Positions 13,696-21,726 of a stretch of 64,000 nt of DNA are shown piece by piece. Each line of letters opens with the position of its first letter. Within the stretch, counting starts at the first letter, position 1. The notes below the pieces were generated by a model. It did no database searches, was not told the DNA's origin, and saw only the letters and a program-made list of their open reading frames with translations. A program made the translations under genes and the position numbers. Origin of the DNA: an uncultured Bacteroidales bacterium (GTDB lineage: Bacteria; Bacteroidota; Bacteroidia; Bacteroidales; F082); the NCBI GenBank assembly GCA_905234455.1, contig CAJOIH010000001.1, forward strand, positions 1 through 64,000, written 5' to 3'.

Positions 13696-14307
13696 ATGGA
13701 AACGAACCGAAAGATCAGGGTGATGATTGTGGAGGACCATCCGATGTACCGCGTGGGACTCCGGATGTCGTTGAGTTATTTCGGTTCCGACATGGAGGTG
13801 GTGGCTGAGGCCGAAGATGTGCATCGGGCTGTCGAATTCCTTCAGGACCACGGCAAAGAGATTGACTTGATCATGCTCGATTTCTTTTTGCCGGATGGGA
13901 CCGGCATAGATGTGGCGAGTGTGGCCAAGTCGGTGTCGCCCGAGACCAAAATACTCCTGATTTCAGGGGATGTATTCAATCCCACCATCATACGCATGGC
14001 CGAGGGGCGTGTCGACGGGATCATCGGCAAGACGGTGAAGCCCGAAGAGTTGAAGATGTACATCGAATCGATGTTCAAAGGAGGGGCCCACACTATGAAT
14101 GTGGGCGGGTCGGAGAGCCTTTCCTCGCGCGAGCTGGAAATCGTGCGCCTTTGTGCCGATGGCAAGACTGCCCAGGAGATTGCTGAGACGCTCCATATCA
14201 GCAAACGAACCGTTGAAGCCCATAAAGTTCGCATTTTCAGCAAACTGAACTGCAAATCCACGGCCGAACTGGTCAATTACGCCTTCCGTAACGGGTTAAT
14301 CAGTTGA
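13696..14307 (+). CDS. Response regulator, receiver plus LuxR/NarL HTH
   Basis: IVEDHPMYRVGL, LIMLDFFLPDGTG, LSSRELEIVRLCADGKTAQEIAETLHISKRTVEAHKVRIFSKL. Confidence 0.95.
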   Translation: METNRKIRVMIVEDHPMYRVGLRMSLSYFGSDMEVVAEAEDVHRAVEFLQDHGKEIDLIMLDFFLPDGTGIDVASVAKSVSPETKILLISGDVFNPTIIRMAEGRVDGIIGKTVKPEELKMYIESMFKGGAHTMNVGGSESLSSRELEIVRLCADGKTAQEIAETLHISKRTVEAHKVRIFSKLNCKSTAELVNYAFRNGLIS

Positions 14308-14326
14308 TTATTATTACTTTTGCCGT

Positions 14327-15034
14327 ATGAACGTCTTTTATCTTAAAGGTGCCACTGAAGGCCTGAACCTCCTTCCCGAAGAGGAATCCAAACACTGCGT
14401 GAAAGTGCTGCGGATGACCGAAGGGGAGCGCTTTTGCGTGACTGATGGCGAAGGGTACCTGTATGATGCCGAGCTGGTGGAGGCGTTGCCCAAACATGCT
14501 ACCGTCAACCTGACCAATCGGCATCAGGGATACGACCATTGGGGGTTTAATCTCGAAATCGCCATCGCCCCGACCAAGCTCAACGAACGGACGGAATGGT
14601 TCCTGGAAAAGGCTACTGAAATCGGTATCGATCGAGTCCGCCTTTTCACTTCCTTCCATTCGGAACGCCGTGCTGCCAACGTGGAGCGTTTCCAAAAGGT
14701 GATGGTAGCGGCCATGAAGCAATCCATCAAATCCAGATTACCGATTATCGAGGATTTGGTTCCATTCGAAAAGTTGGTAAAGCAACCCTTTGAAGGTCAG
14801 AAATTTATCGCATGGATTGACGATGATGTGAAGGATTGCCTTTGCGACCTTTATAAGAAAGGTGAAAACGCCTTGGTGCTGATCGGTCCCGAGGGAGACT
14901 TCAGTCCCGAAGAGGTGGCACTCGCCAAAGCCAACGGCTTCGTGCCCTGTAGCTTGGGCCAGGCTCGTTTAAGAACAGAAACGGCCGCTATGGTGGCTTG
15001 CCATACCATTCAACTCATTAATCAGATGAAATGA
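14327..15034 (+). CDS. rsmE: 16S rRNA (uracil1498-N3)-methyltransferase
   Basis: ATEIGIDRVRLF, VLIGPEGDFSPEEVALA, LGQARLRTETAAM. Confidence 0.94.
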   Translation: MNVFYLKGATEGLNLLPEEESKHCVKVLRMTEGERFCVTDGEGYLYDAELVEALPKHATVNLTNRHQGYDHWGFNLEIAIAPTKLNERTEWFLEKATEIGIDRVRLFTSFHSERRAANVERFQKVMVAAMKQSIKSRLPIIEDLVPFEKLVKQPFEGQKFIAWIDDDVKDCLCDLYKKGENALVLIGPEGDFSPEEVALAKANGFVPCSLGQARLRTETAAMVACHTIQLINQMK

Positions 15035-15678
15035 AAAAAACAACAATAATCATATTGTTTTTGTTTCCGTTGTTAGTCTCCGCACAACAACTCAACATCG
15101 CCTTGCTGAAATACCGTGGGGGAGGGGATTGGTATGGCAACCCCACTTCATTGCCTAACCTGGTGCGATTCTGCAACCAGGAGTTGGGAACCGACATCAA
15201 CCCCGAGGTGCCTACCGTGGAGCCGTCCAGCCCTGATATCTTTAACTATCCCTACGTCTACATGACAGGTCACGGTAACGTGGTGTTTGATGCCGCCGAA
15301 GCGCAAAACCTCCGCAATTACATGCTGGCAGGCGGCTTCCTGCATATCGACGACAACTACGGCATCCGGCAATACATTGAGCCGCAAATGAAGAAGGTGT
15401 TTCCTGAATTGGACTTCGTGGAGCTGCCTTTTACGCATGATATCTTCCAAAAGCCCTTCCTTTTCAAGAACGGGCTACCCAAGATCCACGAGCACGATGG
15501 CAAAGCCCCTCAGATGTTCGGTCTGATCTACGAGGGTCGCTTGGTGTGCATCTTTACTTATGAATGCGACCTTGGCGACGGCTGGGAAGACCAACGCGTC
15601 CATCACGACTCGCAAGAGACTCGTGAGAAAGCTTTGCGGATGGGTGCCAATATACTTCGTTATGTGTTTGAAAACTAA
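15031..15678 (+). CDS. DUF4159 domain-containing secreted protein
   Basis: Signal peptide; GGGDWYGNPTSLPNLVRF; MTGHGNVVF; GGFLHIDDNYG. Confidence 0.85.
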   Translation: MKKTTIIILFLFPLLVSAQQLNIALLKYRGGGDWYGNPTSLPNLVRFCNQELGTDINPEVPTVEPSSPDIFNYPYVYMTGHGNVVFDAAEAQNLRNYMLAGGFLHIDDNYGIRQYIEPQMKKVFPELDFVELPFTHDIFQKPFLFKNGLPKIHEHDGKAPQMFGLIYEGRLVCIFTYECDLGDGWEDQRVHHDSQETREKALRMGANILRYVFEN

Positions 15679-15681
15679 TGG

Positions 15682-17967
15682 ATGATGAAAAAACTGAATC
15701 TAATCGTATGCATACTGATGTTCAGCTTCAGCATGATGGCTGACCCGGTAGATATGGAGATTGCCAAGCAACTGGGTGGGAAATACATGGCAGCTCACCA
15801 GCGTTCTGCTTCAGCGTTGAGCTTGGCCTACACCGAACATACTGAATCGGGTTTGAATGTGTGCTATGTGTTCAATTGTCAGCCAAAGGGCTTTGTCATT
15901 GTGGCCGCAGATGATCGCATGAAACCGATTCTTGGTTATTCCACAGAGAGCAGCTTCGACCTTGTTGCTACCGAGGAAGGTCCGCAGGTGTTTTTCGATG
16001 CCTATCGTTGCGACCTTCAAACAGCCATCGCAGAAAACATGGAACGGTCTCCAGAAATCCAACAGCAATGGCTGAACCTTGAACAAACAGGTAATCTTTT
16101 CCTTCGTGAAACACGTGTTGTTGGACCGCTCTGTTCCTCTACATGGCATCAAACCCAATTCTACAACAATCAATGCCCCGAGGATCCTAATGGATACAAC
16201 GGCCATGTGAAGTCGGGATGTGTAGCCAATGCCATGGCACAAATCATGCGCTATTGGGAATGGCCCAAGACAGGCGTGGGTCAGCATAGCTACTACTGTT
16301 ACGGCTATGGCTCCACCTCTTACGGAACACTTACGGCGGACTTCGGAGCGGCAGATTACCATTATGAACTGATGCCAGATTTCCTGGATTACACGAGCCC
16401 CCAATACGAGGTGGACGCGGTTGCCCTTTTGGAATACCATGCCGGCGTGAGCGTCGACATGAGTTATGGCCCCAATGCTTCGGGCGCCTATTCCGACGAT
16501 GCCATGGATGCTTTTGTCGACTTTTTCCGCTATTCCAACAGCCTTACGAGAAACGACCGTTATTATTATTCTGACCCACAATGGATTGAAATGCTGATGA
16601 CGGAGATTGACAACGGTCGGCCAATGTACTACTCGGCGTACAGCTATTCCAAGGATGGTACCCGTGGCGGACATGCTTTTGTTTGCGATGGCTATGATGA
16701 AAACGAGTTCTTCCATTTCAATTGGGGATGGCAAGGCTTCGACAACGGTTTCTACAGCATCAATGGCATGAACCTTACCCATCATGAGTACAATTACGAC
16801 CATTACACCACCTCCAACTTGGAACCTGATGACGATTATTATGATCAACCAATGTCGATGAGCGATGTGATGATTATTCCATTGGGCTATGGCGCAGGCG
16901 TGAATTATGCAGTCACGGCTCCAACAGAGACCATTGGAGGGGAACTGCTCTCGAGCATTGATTCGGTGGTATTGCTGCTGAATGGACAGCATTTGCATAC
17001 TTTTGTGGCACCGCAACCGGGTGAGCGACTTGAGTATGAAGGCTTTCCAGAAAATATTCCCCATGGGCACATGGACTGTTTCATCGCATATCCGGTGACC
17101 TCGGAGGGTCGGGGAAAGGCGGTCGTCGACACGGTTTCCATGTGGACAGGGTCGAAACCAGTAACCTTCCAACTGCATGACGATGCTGGCGACGGATGGC
17201 TTTCGCCTGCCATTTCCATCCTTGACGATTATGGCGTTTTGTATCGCGTTGGTCTCGAGGAAGGTGCTGAAGGTACGGTCACGGTTGACCTGCCATTCTC
17301 AACACAGATCACCCTCTTTTGGAATTATTGCAACATTGGCTATGAAGACGACGACGAGGAATGCCGTTTTGAGGTTTACGATTACAAAGGTGATTTGATT
17401 TACGCGCAGGACGAGAAGCCCGTGGTAGGCGAGTTATACACTTTCTATAACGAAGTTGATTTTCTTGATGCCCCCGACTTTATCACCGCACAATATGAGT
17501 ATCTCGAAGATGGCCGGTTTGGTGCGCATATCCAATGGGGGATGGAGAATCCCAACCAATGGTTCGGTCACTTTGTCCTTTCGCGATATACCGATCTGAA
17601 CGGGATGCCTGAAGAGTTTTATTTTGATGGGGAGGAGAGGGATTTCTTTGACGAGGTTGACCCAGGCACTTATTATTATCGTCTCAGTGCGGCCTATTTT
17701 GGCGGGGGAGGAGCACCGCAGTATTCTACTTATGCTCCTAACTTGGATGATCCCGCATTGGATTATGCCTTGGTGGATGTAACCTCCCTACAAGAACTGT
17801 TCGCTGAAGGGTTTACCAAAGTGACGGTCTATAACCTCATGGGACAGCAGGTCTATTCCGGTCAAGCCTCCTCAATGAACCCTGAGGCATGGAAGTCTGG
17901 AACCTATGTGCTGAAGTTTATCACATCGAGCGGGAAGTCTCAGACTAAGAAAATGGTGGTCTGGTAA
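15682..17967 (+). CDS. C10-family (streptopain-like) cysteine peptidase with T9SS type-A-like C-terminal sorting domain
   Basis: Cys motif SGCVANAMAQIMRYW, His motif GGHAFVCDGYDENEFFHFNWGWQG; C-terminus VTVYNLMGQQVYSG...SGTYVLKFITSSGKSQTKKMVVW. Confidence 0.9.
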   Translation: MMKKLNLIVCILMFSFSMMADPVDMEIAKQLGGKYMAAHQRSASALSLAYTEHTESGLNVCYVFNCQPKGFVIVAADDRMKPILGYSTESSFDLVATEEGPQVFFDAYRCDLQTAIAENMERSPEIQQQWLNLEQTGNLFLRETRVVGPLCSSTWHQTQFYNNQCPEDPNGYNGHVKSGCVANAMAQIMRYWEWPKTGVGQHSYYCYGYGSTSYGTLTADFGAADYHYELMPDFLDYTSPQYEVDAVALLEYHAGVSVDMSYGPNASGAYSDDAMDAFVDFFRYSNSLTRNDRYYYSDPQWIEMLMTEIDNGRPMYYSAYSYSKDGTRGGHAFVCDGYDENEFFHFNWGWQGFDNGFYSINGMNLTHHEYNYDHYTTSNLEPDDDYYDQPMSMSDVMIIPLGYGAGVNYAVTAPTETIGGELLSSIDSVVLLLNGQHLHTFVAPQPGERLEYEGFPENIPHGHMDCFIAYPVTSEGRGKAVVDTVSMWTGSKPVTFQLHDDAGDGWLSPAISILDDYGVLYRVGLEEGAEGTVTVDLPFSTQITLFWNYCNIGYEDDDEECRFEVYDYKGDLIYAQDEKPVVGELYTFYNEVDFLDAPDFITAQYEYLEDGRFGAHIQWGMENPNQWFGHFVLSRYTDLNGMPEEFYFDGEERDFFDEVDPGTYYYRLSAAYFGGGGAPQYSTYAPNLDDPALDYALVDVTSLQELFAEGFTKVTVYNLMGQQVYSGQASSMNPEAWKSGTYVLKFITSSGKSQTKKMVVW

Positions 17968-17977
17968 TTTAGATAAT

Positions 17978-19630
17978 CTAGTTTAAAAGTACCTCGGCGG
18001 CCTTCATGGCCTCTGGTGTGACCTTGTCGTTGCTGAGCATCTTGGCGATCTCGGTGACGCGTTCTCCTGCGGTTAACAATCTGATATGGGATTGGGTCCT
18101 TTGGCCTTCGTTATCCTTATAAATGAAGAAATGATGCGCCGCCTTGCTGGCCACTTGGGGCAAATGGGTGATGGCGATGAGTTGCAGCGAAGCTCCCATC
18201 CCTTGCATAATGCCACCGATCTTGGCAGCTACCTCGCCCGATACGCCTGTGTCGATTTCATCGAAAATCAAGGTGGGGATGTAGTTGTGCTGCGACACCA
18301 CACTCTTGATGGAAAGCATCAACCTTGACAGCTCACCGCCTGAGGCCACCTTGCTGAGTTCGGCCACTGCCACGCCTTTGTTGGCGGAGAAGAGGAATCG
18401 CACCTGGTCCAACCCGGTTGTCGTGAACTCCTTCAACGGCTCCACGGCAATCTGGAACACGGCATGGGGCATGGCCAATTGACGGGCGAGATCGGTCACA
18501 TCAGCGCCAAAGGTCTTGGCGGCTTTTTCGCGTTGGGAGTGGAGCTTCAAGGCCAATTGCTGTAAAACCTTGGTTTGTTCCTTCAGGGCTTCCTGGCTCT
18601 GCTCAATCTCCTGGTCGATGTTCTCGAAGGCATTGACCTTGGCTTCCAATTCGTTACGCAACAATATCAGCGCCTCAAATTCCTTCGTGTGATGCTTCAT
18701 CATTAACCTGTTGAGCAAGTCGAAACGCTCTTGCAGCTCTTGCAGTTTGCCTTCGTCGAACTGGGCGTCGTCGCCCACGCGCTCCAGGTCATAGGCGATG
18801 TCCTTGAGTTCCACCTGAGTGCTCTCAATGCGGCCGTATAACTCTTCCAGATTGGGAACGAGTTGCTTGAGTCGGTGGAGTAACGATGACAATTCGTTGA
18901 GTTGGGGTAGGATGGAGGTCTCGCTCCCTTCCAGCAATCCATTGGCGCTGAAAAGCAAAGTGCGGATCTCCTCGGCATTTTCCATGACATTTAGACTCTG
19001 CTCGATCTCGGCATATTCGCCTTCCTTGAGTTGAGCCTTCTGAAGCTCGTCGAGTTGGAACTTCAAGTAATCGTTTTCAGCGATGTTCTTTTCGGCCAAA
19101 GTCTGGAGTTCCTTCAGACGACGGCTGAGGGTGTTATATCTATCGAACTCTTGCCGATAAGCTTCCAACAGCTCGTTGTCTTGGGCGATCTCATCAAGCA
19201 ACTTGAGCTGGAAGCCGGCGTCAGTCAACAGCAGCGAGTCGTGCTGCGAATGGATGTCGACCAGCTGGTTGCCGATCTCCTTCATCACTTGCAGTGACAC
19301 GGGTGTGTCGTTGATGAAAGCTCTGCTTTTTTTCTGGGGACTGAGTTCACGGCGCAGGATGCATTCGGTGTCGAAGTCGAGGTCGTGTTCCTCAAAAAGG
19401 GGCTTCAGAAGTTCGTCCTCCAATTGAAACTGGGCTTCCACCACGCATTTCATGTCCTTGTCGAATAGTACGCCGGTGTCGGCTCGGTCGCCCAGCACAA
19501 ACCCCAGAGCGCCCAATAAGATGGACTTACCTGCGCCGGTCTCACCGGTGATCACGCTGAAACCATCAGCGAAATCGACCGACAGCTCCCCGATGAGGGC
19601 ATAGTTCCTGATGTGGAGATGGCGCAGCAT
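17978..19630 (-). CDS. recN: DNA repair protein RecN
   Basis: ITGETGAGKSILLGALGFVLGDRAD, LSKVASGGELSRLMLSIK, LIFDEIDTGVSGEVA. Confidence 0.96.
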   Translation of the reverse strand: MLRHLHIRNYALIGELSVDFADGFSVITGETGAGKSILLGALGFVLGDRADTGVLFDKDMKCVVEAQFQLEDELLKPLFEEHDLDFDTECILRRELSPQKKSRAFINDTPVSLQVMKEIGNQLVDIHSQHDSLLLTDAGFQLKLLDEIAQDNELLEAYRQEFDRYNTLSRRLKELQTLAEKNIAENDYLKFQLDELQKAQLKEGEYAEIEQSLNVMENAEEIRTLLFSANGLLEGSETSILPQLNELSSLLHRLKQLVPNLEELYGRIESTQVELKDIAYDLERVGDDAQFDEGKLQELQERFDLLNRLMMKHHTKEFEALILLRNELEAKVNAFENIDQEIEQSQEALKEQTKVLQQLALKLHSQREKAAKTFGADVTDLARQLAMPHAVFQIAVEPLKEFTTTGLDQVRFLFSANKGVAVAELSKVASGGELSRLMLSIKSVVSQHNYIPTLIFDEIDTGVSGEVAAKIGGIMQGMGASLQLIAITHLPQVASKAAHHFFIYKDNEGQRTQSHIRLLTAGERVTEIAKMLSNDKVTPEAMKAAEVLLN

Positions 19631-19642
19631 GGGTGATGAAAC

Positions 19643-20557
19643 TTAGCCTCTTCTGCCGCCGTTTTGCAAGATGGCATCATAGCGCGAAGCCTGCGAGGGA
19701 TCAATCTGCTTCATGATGTTGACAGCCTCGGTCTTCTCTTTCTGGCTGCCTTGGCTGAACACGTTAATGATCTCGTCGCGCTTGGCCTCCACGATGAGTT
19801 GGAGGAAGAAGCAGGTGGGATAGGTGTTGTAGACCTCTTGTAGGTATCCCAGCGAGGTGAGGATGGCAGCGCGGCCTTCGTCGGGCTTCTCCGACATCAC
19901 GTCGAGTCCCAAACGATGGTATTCGTATATGAAGCGGCGAAGCGGGGCATAGCTGTTGTTGGTCATATTCTCCGCCATCCAGTAGCGGTTCTTGTTGCCA
20001 TCAAAGGCCTTCCATCCGGTTTGGGAGGAACTCTGCGCATTGTTGACAATCTGCTGGGCAGCCTCAAAGAAGGGCTGGCCTCCGTTGGGAGAGAAGGTGT
20101 CGAAGTCGAGCCCCAGGAACATGTACACGTAGAATGCAATGGTTGAGGTCAAGTCCGACATGTGGGTGTTGAGGCTGAAATCCAAAGGTTGTCCGTCAGT
20201 ATACTCGAACGAGAACTTCTGGTCGAGGTAATTGAATACCGGCGTGGTGTAGCTGGCTTTATAGCACGGCCGGCGCAAAGCCAAATTGATGTCGCCTGCG
20301 AAGCTGTTCGAAGAGGTGCGCTCCTTGAGGGTAATGGCAATGGAGCACTCGATCTTCTCAACTGTCTTGAAGTTGATGCTGGTCCACTTCGTGTTGTTGA
20401 TGAACTCATACAGGGCGGTCTGCAGGTTTTGGAACACGGTCTTGTCAGTGCCGGGCACTTGGCTGGAGTTGATTTGGATGTCGCACTTCAGCTCTTGGGC
20501 GGCCGCGATGTTCGCGAGGAACATGCAGAGGATTGCGATGACGGATAACCTTTTCAT
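19643..20557 (-). CDS. DUF4835 family protein
   Basis: Signal peptide, LKCDIQINSSQVPGTDKTVFQNLQTALYEFINNTKWT; adjacent to recN. Confidence 0.88.
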   Translation of the reverse strand: MKRLSVIAILCMFLANIAAAQELKCDIQINSSQVPGTDKTVFQNLQTALYEFINNTKWTSINFKTVEKIECSIAITLKERTSSNSFAGDINLALRRPCYKASYTTPVFNYLDQKFSFEYTDGQPLDFSLNTHMSDLTSTIAFYVYMFLGLDFDTFSPNGGQPFFEAAQQIVNNAQSSSQTGWKAFDGNKNRYWMAENMTNNSYAPLRRFIYEYHRLGLDVMSEKPDEGRAAILTSLGYLQEVYNTYPTCFFLQLIVEAKRDEIINVFSQGSQKEKTEAVNIMKQIDPSQASRYDAILQNGGRRG

Positions 20558-20562
20558 GGGTT

Positions 20563-20898
20563 TTAGAACTCGTCCTGGGTTTCTTTGCTGGGGTTACGGA
20601 AATAGATCTCGTCGTGGAGAAATTCGTGGATGGCGATGAGGGTGGGCTTGGGAAGACGCTCGTAGAACTTGGCGATCTCGATCTGCTCGCGGTTTTCGAA
20701 CACTTCCTCCAGGCTGTCGTTGTTGGTGGCGAACTCCTCAATCTTCTTGTTGAGCTCTTCCTTCATCTCAGTGGCAATCTGGTTGGCGCGCTTGGTGAGG
20801 ATGGCCACAGTCTCGTAGATGTTGCCTGTGCCTTTGTAAAACTGGTCTTTCTGACGGGTAACCACCGTCGTTTCGGTTCTGACTTTCTTGAAATCCAT
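20563..20898 (-). CDS. rpoZ: RNA polymerase omega/Rpb6-like protein (start trimmed to MDFKKVRTETT)
   Basis: NIYETVAILTKRANQIATEMKEELNKK; between bamD and DUF4835. Confidence 0.75.
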   Translation of the reverse strand: MDFKKVRTETTVVTRQKDQFYKGTGNIYETVAILTKRANQIATEMKEELNKKIEEFATNNDSLEEVFENREQIEIAKFYERLPKPTLIAIHEFLHDEIYFRNPSKETQDEF

Positions 20899-20906
20899 GG
20901 TATTTG

Positions 20907-21704
20907 TTATAAATTTTCTAGTTTCTTTCTTGCTTTGATGACAGCGGGCTCCACTTCTTTCAGGTAGGGGCTGTCGGGGTAAAGGTAGCTGAGGGTATTG
21001 TAACGTTCCACACAAGCCTCATAGCGTTCCTTCTGCTTTTCGGGGACACTGTTTTCGGCATAGTCGTAATACGTCTTGGCCATGTCGGAGAGGATCTCCT
21101 CGCGATGTGAGGTGTTGGGATACTTCTTCAGCAGGTTCTCGAAGCAGGTGATGGCGGCGTTGTAATTCTCCATGCGGTAATAGAGAAGGCAGATGTTGTA
21201 GTCTTTCTCTTCCAGCTTGTTGTTGAGGTCGACGAGCAATTCGTTGGCTCGTGCCACGCTGTCGCCTTGGGGATAACGGCTGATGTACGACTCAAGGTGG
21301 GAAATGGCGGTCAACGTGTTCTGCTGGTCGAGGTTGATCTTGGGTGAGATCAAATAGCTGCAATAAGCATTCATGTAGGCGGCCTTTTCAGCGTCTTTCG
21401 AATACGGGTAGTTGGTGACGAACTTGTTGAAAAAGTAGGCTGCAATCTCGTAGTCGTAAGTCAGATAGTAGCACATTGCAGTGCGATAGGTGATCAATTC
21501 GCCCTTCGGGGTGTTGCGGAACGAGTTCTGCAACAGGTCGAAGAGTTCCAAGGCATGGTTGTAGTCCATGCGGTCATAGTAATCCATGGCCACCTCGTAC
21601 TTCACATCGTTGTCAGTGCTCTTGAGAATACGGCCGAACTCATTGCATGAAGAGCAGCAAATGAGACAGAACAATAACCCTATGATAAGCCTGCGATAAA
21701 ACAT
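20907..21704 (-). CDS. bamD: Outer membrane protein assembly factor BamD
   Basis: Lipoprotein signal LFCLICCSSC; TPR-like repeats YDRMDYNHALELFDLL, PYSKDAEKAAYMNAYC. Confidence 0.88.
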   Translation of the reverse strand: MFYRRLIIGLLFCLICCSSCNEFGRILKSTDNDVKYEVAMDYYDRMDYNHALELFDLLQNSFRNTPKGELITYRTAMCYYLTYDYEIAAYFFNKFVTNYPYSKDAEKAAYMNAYCSYLISPKINLDQQNTLTAISHLESYISRYPQGDSVARANELLVDLNNKLEEKDYNICLLYYRMENYNAAITCFENLLKKYPNTSHREEILSDMAKTYYDYAENSVPEKQKERYEACVERYNTLSYLYPDSPYLKEVEPAVIKARKKLENL

Positions 21705-21726
21705 GCGGCAAAGATACTACTTTTTT

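Noticed and set aside
15811-17178. 455-aa minus-strand ORF antisense to the C10 peptidase gene
   Set aside because: Unusually long, but the sense frame has intact catalytic motifs and a signal peptide; the antisense translation has no domain-like pattern
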